Positions 60,401-64,000 of a DNA stretch of 64,000 nt are shown here, piece by piece (the stretch's first letter is position 1; each line of letters starts with the position of its first letter). Under the pieces are notes generated by a model. The model was not told where the DNA came from. It saw nothing but the letters and a program-made list of their open reading frames with translations, and ran no database searches. The translations under genes were made by a program, and so were the position numbers. Source of the stretch: Negadavirga shengliensis (GTDB lineage Bacteria > Bacteroidota > Bacteroidia > Cytophagales > Cyclobacteriaceae); contig NZ_JBHSJJ010000003.1 of NCBI RefSeq assembly GCF_042652345.1, forward strand, positions 248,001 through 312,000. The letters are read 5' to 3'.

Positions 60401-61321
60401 TCAGGGTGTGATGATGATATAATCTGCCAGACTTTTGTACTTTCCCCAATCTGGATCATCAAAATCTTCTGCTGAAAAACAACTGATGGTGAGCAGTTTG
60501 GGTGGTTTTTTTTGATTCAGAAGCCGGTGTACTGTACCAAGTCTTTCGTCACTGTGAAACCTTCCTGTAATATGAAAAATTTTATCCTTTCGGTCACTTC
60601 TCCAGTTATTATACAGGCTTTCTGCCATGGTTTCATCCCGGAGCAATTGGGCATAAAACATATTCGGCCCCATGTGGTGGGCGTGTTCTCCCATGGCATC
60701 AGAAAATTTTTTCTTATAGGCAGTATCGTCGATGTCCAAATTGATAAAATTGACATATTTTTTGGCATGCTTGCTTAATGAGTGAAGTGCTTCCGGGCCC
60801 TCACGGTTGACCAGGTTCACATACCTCCCAGGGGCATTGGCGGCGATGACCGGTTGCTGATGGTCCTTGGCACGGTTAACCATAGGAGAATAACTTTCTT
60901 TGTAATTATTCCATGCCCGGGCCTCTTCTATCAGTTTGGCTTCCGTGATGATGCCAGTTAAGTATTCATCCAGCACAAGTTGGACGTCTCTTTCAAACAT
61001 TTCCATACTCAGGGTCACCTGTGGGTATTTTTCCAAAAGCATCTTGTACAGGGTATCCTGAATGTAATGACCCGTTGTATTGTCGTGTTCTTCGCCAAAG
61101 AACAAAATAGAAATACCGTCCATCCGGTCAACGATCTCCTGGAGGGCAGTCTCTTTTTCAGTATCCGGGTTATAAACTTTATAAGGTGGAGTGCTTTTGT
61201 TTTGCGCAGCGGTATGATAGTGGACCGTCAAAAAAAATACCATCCAAAAACTAAACAGGGGGAGAAAACCCCGGCTTTGTTTCGAACAGGCCGAGGGGAT
61301 GTTTTCTTTCAAAACGGTCAT
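60401..61321 (-). CDS. ChaN family protein (haem/iron-regulated type)
   Basis: 306 residues. The N-terminus carries a hydrophobic segment (about 19-40) ending TAAQ, a signal peptide without a lipobox Cys, unlike many ChaN lipoproteins. The ChaN domain starts ISILFFGEEHDNTTGHYIQ and includes LSMEMFERDVQLVLDEYL, PVIAANAPGRYVNLVNREG and HITGRFHSDERLGTVHRLL, with His and Glu residues typical of haem binding in Campylobacter ChaN. The start overlaps the stop of the DUF5522 gene (ATGA), so translation is likely coupled. Confidence 0.88.
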   Translation of the reverse strand: MTVLKENIPSACSKQSRGFLPLFSFWMVFFLTVHYHTAAQNKSTPPYKVYNPDTEKETALQEIVDRMDGISILFFGEEHDNTTGHYIQDTLYKMLLEKYPQVTLSMEMFERDVQLVLDEYLTGIITEAKLIEEARAWNNYKESYSPMVNRAKDHQQPVIAANAPGRYVNLVNREGPEALHSLSKHAKKYVNFINLDIDDTAYKKKFSDAMGEHAHHMGPNMFYAQLLRDETMAESLYNNWRSDRKDKIFHITGRFHSDERLGTVHRLLNQKKPPKLLTISCFSAEDFDDPDWGKYKSLADYIIITP

Positions 61322-61482
61322 TTTTTATTTTTCGGAAAGGGGCAATGTCTACACCCACTGCCGCAGCAGGTACCTCGCATCAAATGATAGGCTGCTGTGA
61401 ATACCATATAAGGCCCTTCGAAGTAGTAATGTACGCCTTCTTTCAAGTGTTTGGGGTCTGGGAAAGATTTGTTTTTGGGCAT
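61318..61482 (-). CDS. DUF5522 family Cys-rich microprotein
   Basis: 54 residues, MPKNKSFPDPKHLKEGVHYY..., too short for most gene lists. It has the pattern YYFEGPYMVFTAAYHLMRG followed by TCCGSGCRHCPF, four Cys (39, 40, 44, 47) and one His (46), a probable metal site. Its TGA overlaps the ChaN start as ATGA. It begins 8 bp after the SIMPL gene stop. Function unknown; the link with ChaN suggests metal or haem handling (inference). Confidence 0.85.
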   Translation of the reverse strand: MPKNKSFPDPKHLKEGVHYYFEGPYMVFTAAYHLMRGTCCGSGCRHCPFPKNKK

Positions 61483-61489
61483 TTAAAAG

Positions 61490-62221
61490 CTATTTTACCT
61501 GATAATCCAGTTTTATGGTGATCGAAGCGGTTTTCGCTTTGGATGACGTGTTGAAGGTCCCTCCCCAGGAATAATCCTCGCCTGAATTTTGGCCGGTGAT
61601 CTGGAATATGCCCAGGTTGGCATTTAGCAATGATCCCAGTTTGGTACCTGAGTTTTCCGCGATTTTTTCGGCCCTTAGCCTGGCATCCTCTGTGGCCTTG
61701 GATATCAATTCTATTTTCAAATCAGCCAACTGGGTATAATAATATCGTGGAGGCTGGGAATAAAACTGGATTTCTTTGTTCAGCAGCTCCGTGATTTCCC
61801 TGGCCATCTTTTCCACTTTTTTCACTTCATTGGATTCTATTTGAATGGTTTGGCTAAGCGTGTATCCAAGAAATGTTTCTCCCATATAACGGCCATCGGC
61901 TGTATATTCGGATCTGGTGTTTTGTCTTGTTTGTACCGCGTTGAACACTACTTCTCCGGGGTCGATGCCCTTGGATTGAAGGTAGGCGGTGGCTGCCTTT
62001 CTATCGCTCTCTAAACCTTCGTAAGCTTCTTTTAGTGTATAGGCCTGTTTCTCAAAAAAGCCTTCCCACACGATCAGATCCGAAACAAAATCTGTTTCCC
62101 CGAGTCCCGTGACCGAGATCTTTTGTTCGGTGCGGCTTCTTTTCCAATAAGCATTGCCGAGGATAAGGGAGGCTAAAATAATTGCCACTGAAAACACGAT
62201 GGATGGGAGGTGTTGTTTCAT
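61490..62221 (-). CDS. SIMPL domain-containing protein (DUF541)
   Basis: 243 residues. An N-terminal hydrophobic segment (about 7-25) is either an uncleaved signal or membrane anchor. The SIMPL domain has ISVTGLGETDFVSDLIVWEG, SKGIDPGEVVFNAVQTRQN, and RLRAEKIAENSGTKLGSLLN. It ends ASITIKLDYQVK. SIMPL proteins are periplasmic, with unclear roles in stress or envelope. It lies directly upstream of the DUF5522-ChaN pair on the same strand. Confidence 0.88.
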   Translation of the reverse strand: MKQHLPSIVFSVAIILASLILGNAYWKRSRTEQKISVTGLGETDFVSDLIVWEGFFEKQAYTLKEAYEGLESDRKAATAYLQSKGIDPGEVVFNAVQTRQNTRSEYTADGRYMGETFLGYTLSQTIQIESNEVKKVEKMAREITELLNKEIQFYSQPPRYYYTQLADLKIELISKATEDARLRAEKIAENSGTKLGSLLNANLGIFQITGQNSGEDYSWGGTFNTSSKAKTASITIKLDYQVK

Positions 62222-62263
62222 AAAATGGTTATAAGGGATAGTTCGATATAAAATTCACGAAAT

Positions 62264-63526
62264 TTACGCTTTTCTTAAAGTCAACACGGTTATTTCCGGC
62301 CAGATTCCTACTCTTCCGGAAAAGGCGTGAAAGCCGAAACCTCTGTTTACATATAAGTACCTGCCGGCTTCTTTGGCCAGGCCTGCCCAGTTGGGATAAC
62401 GGTATTGGGCGGGGCTCCATTTTATTACCGGTGTCTCGATCCCGAATTGCATGCCATGGGTATGCCCGCTCAGTGTTAAGTGTATTTTTTTGGGATGTTT
62501 TTTGACCTTTTCATCCCAATGGGAAGGATCGTGGGAAAGCAGGATTTTGAATTCATCATTTTCCACTCCTTGTAGGGCTTTTTCCAGATCACCTTTGGCA
62601 TGGAAGCCCACACCCCAGTTCTCCACGCCTATCAAACGGATTTTTTGGCCGTCTTTTTCGACGACTGTACTTTCATCCAGCAGTAACTGATATCCCAGGC
62701 GTTGGTGCTGTTGTTTTAATTTATTGAAATTGGCCTCCTTGGCTTCTTTGTTTGGCCATGAAATGTAATCGCCATAGTCGTGGTTTCCGAGGATGGAAAA
62801 TTGACCAAACTTGGCTTGGATCTTAGATAATCTATCCAGGAAGGGATCTACCTCCTCTGCCTTGTGGTTTACTAAATCACCAGTAAACACAAACAGGTCA
62901 GCATTTTGATTTTTGGCCAAGTCTATCCCTCTTTGCACCGCCTCAAAGTCCGTAAAACTTCCGGCATGAATATCCGATAGCTGGGTGATCGTAAACCCAT
63001 CGAAAGCCTCCGGCAAGTCCTCAAAGTACAGCGTTTCCCTGATGACCCTAAAATGGTATTTGCCTTTGAAAATCCCATATACAAAACCGGCAAAAGGTAT
63101 AGCTGCTATTCCCAGAGCTACCTGGCTGACAAACTTCCTTCTGCCGGGGATCATGGACAGATTTTCCGAAGTCTTGGCGTGGAAGGAGTGGAAATAATTG
63201 TACACCGTTTCAATTCCTCTGAAAATGTCCTCCCCTAATAAAAACAGCACGATCGTTAACTGTGTAACGGTGACGGTCAGAAACAGGTTGAGACGCTGTT
63301 GAGAACCGGGGGAAATCCGGCCTTCCCTGATGATGGTAAGAAATGTAAGCATCACCCAGATACTGATGCCGCTCATGGTCAGCCAATAGGCTAAAACCGC
63401 CCACCAACGCTGGTTACTGGAGAGCTGCGCGAGAAGGGTCTTCACACCTTGGTATACGTACCAGTTTAAAAACAGCAAAAGAAGAAATAAGACAAGAAGA
63501 AAAACAAAAGTTCCCAATTTGTTCAT
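62264..63526 (-). CDS. membrane metallophosphoesterase
   Basis: 420 residues. Three or four N-terminal membrane spans (within residues 1-155) precede a calcineurin-like domain. Motifs in order are ITQLSDIHAGSFTD (Asp, His), VFTGDLVNH, FSILGNHDYGDY, ILLSHDPSHWDEK and LTLSGHTHGMQFG, the full set of two-metal ligands. It resembles YkuE/YaeI-type lipid-related phosphoesterases. The 42-bp gap to the SIMPL gene suggests one transcript. Confidence 0.93.
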   Translation of the reverse strand: MNKLGTFVFLLVLFLLLLFLNWYVYQGVKTLLAQLSSNQRWWAVLAYWLTMSGISIWVMLTFLTIIREGRISPGSQQRLNLFLTVTVTQLTIVLFLLGEDIFRGIETVYNYFHSFHAKTSENLSMIPGRRKFVSQVALGIAAIPFAGFVYGIFKGKYHFRVIRETLYFEDLPEAFDGFTITQLSDIHAGSFTDFEAVQRGIDLAKNQNADLFVFTGDLVNHKAEEVDPFLDRLSKIQAKFGQFSILGNHDYGDYISWPNKEAKEANFNKLKQQHQRLGYQLLLDESTVVEKDGQKIRLIGVENWGVGFHAKGDLEKALQGVENDEFKILLSHDPSHWDEKVKKHPKKIHLTLSGHTHGMQFGIETPVIKWSPAQYRYPNWAGLAKEAGRYLYVNRGFGFHAFSGRVGIWPEITVLTLRKA

Positions 63527-63598
63527 TGTTTATCGATACTACCTGCTATTTAATCGCAAAATTTTGGAAAAGGTTCTCAAATGTGAAAAAACCGGAGA

Positions 63599-64000
63599 TT
63601 AAAGTCTGCTTATTTCCACCTGAGTTGTCAGTTGTGCTTTTTCCAAATCTTTGCCGCCATAAGATCCATGCACGGGTAAGGTGCGGGAGGGATGGTAGCT
63701 GGAGGCCAGGGGGATATAATGTTCATCCGTAAATAGACCCAAATTGGGATCAAGGCCTGTCCAGCCTGCTCCTGGAAGGTAGACTTCCACCCAGGCATGC
63801 AGCTCATGTCCGGCTTCCAATTCCGGGTTAAAAGCATAACCACTTACAAATCTTGCGGCCAATCCCAGGCTCCGCAACATATGAATAAACATCCAGGAAA
63901 GGTCCCTGCATGACCCTTGCTGCTTCAGGAAAGTGCTTGCCGGTTCCCAAAGGCTTTCCTCTTCCCGGATAATATGCTCCCAATCACTGTATATGGCTGT
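63599..64000 (-). CDS. transglutaminase-like domain protein, C-terminal part (cut by window end)
   Basis: The minus-strand frame is open from 64000 to its stop at 63599, 133 codons visible. The transglutaminase core is clear: catalytic Cys in QQGSCRDLSWMFIHML, His in GHELHAWVEVYLP, and Asp in GWTGLDPNLGLFT. The N-terminal half lies beyond the window. Such proteins in bacteria are often cysteine peptidases, for example next to alpha-E or circularly permuted ATP-grasp genes; that context is not visible here. An ATG at 63892 is internal and not the start. Confidence 0.92.
   Translation of the reverse strand, partial: TAIYSDWEHIIREEESLWEPASTFLKQQGSCRDLSWMFIHMLRSLGLAARFVSGYAFNPELEAGHELHAWVEVYLPGAGWTGLDPNLGLFTDEHYIPLASSYHPSRTLPVHGSYGGKDLEKAQLTTQVEISRL

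Noticed and set aside
63599..63892. Complete 97-residue gene starting at 63892
   Set aside because: The frame continues to the window edge with the catalytic Cys upstream of that ATG, so it is the C-terminal part of a longer protein.
1..64000. CRISPR array, prophage, IS element or defence island
   Set aside because: No regularly spaced repeats, transposase, integrase or nuclease-helicase cluster was seen on either strand.

Overview
The window is chromosomal DNA from a member of the Bacteroidota, most likely a Cytophagales bacterium (Cyclobacteriaceae-like; family level is inference). The signs are a SusC/RagA-type TonB-dependent transporter, a secreted glycoside hydrolase with a type IX secretion C-terminal domain, Bacteroidota-specific small families (DUF3467, DUF5522), absence of clear Shine-Dalgarno sequences, and promoters of the Bacteroidota type (TTG, about 19 bases, TAnnTTTG).

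Layout. Positions 1-2600 are accessory: the N-terminal part of a SusC-like transporter (minus), a gap of about 950 bp, and a lipoprotein gene broken by a 16-bp tandem duplication. Positions 2600-7300 hold pyrH-frr (minus), a biotin carrier protein (minus) and an M1-family lipoprotein aminopeptidase (plus). Positions 7350-39440 are the informational core, all on the plus strand: tRNA-Tyr, tRNA-Gly, tRNA-Thr, tuf, tRNA-Trp, secE, nusG, rplKAJL, rpoBC, a DUF3467 gene, rpsL, rpsG, fusA, rpsJ, then the rest of the S10, spc and alpha operons from rplC to rplQ, including secY, map, infA and the 38-codon rpmJ. Hairpin terminators and promoters divide this block into units: before tRNA-Tyr, before tRNA-Trp/secE, at rplL-rpoB, after rpoC, before rpsL, after rpsJ and before rplC, before rpsH, and after rplQ.

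Positions 39500-64000 are mixed metabolism: carA, eno, a DUF3891 protein, a DivIC/FtsB-like division protein overlapping an outer-membrane barrel gene, cysE-cysM (cysteine synthesis), a sigma-54-dependent regulator, a malate/lactate dehydrogenase-family enzyme, a Ppx/GppA phosphatase, a propionyl-CoA-carboxylase-type carboxyltransferase, an M42 aminopeptidase, a periplasmic-binding-protein-fold protein without signal peptide, a hydroxyacid dehydrogenase, a glycosyltransferase, a GH5 glycanase divergent from an MFS transporter, an NmrA-like protein, a DUF5522-ChaN pair, a SIMPL protein, a membrane metallophosphoesterase and the C-terminal part of a transglutaminase-like protein cut by the window end.

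I found no CRISPR array, prophage, insertion sequence, toxin-antitoxin pair or defence island, and no convincing new multi-gene system. The best leads are small: the duplication-broken lipoprotein gene, an extended promoter sequence shared by three ribosomal operons, a GUAA-loop hairpin in the rplC leader, two hairpins between rplL and a TTG-started rpoB, the DUF3467 gene embedded between rpoC and rpsL, and the Cys-rich DUF5522 microprotein coupled to ChaN.
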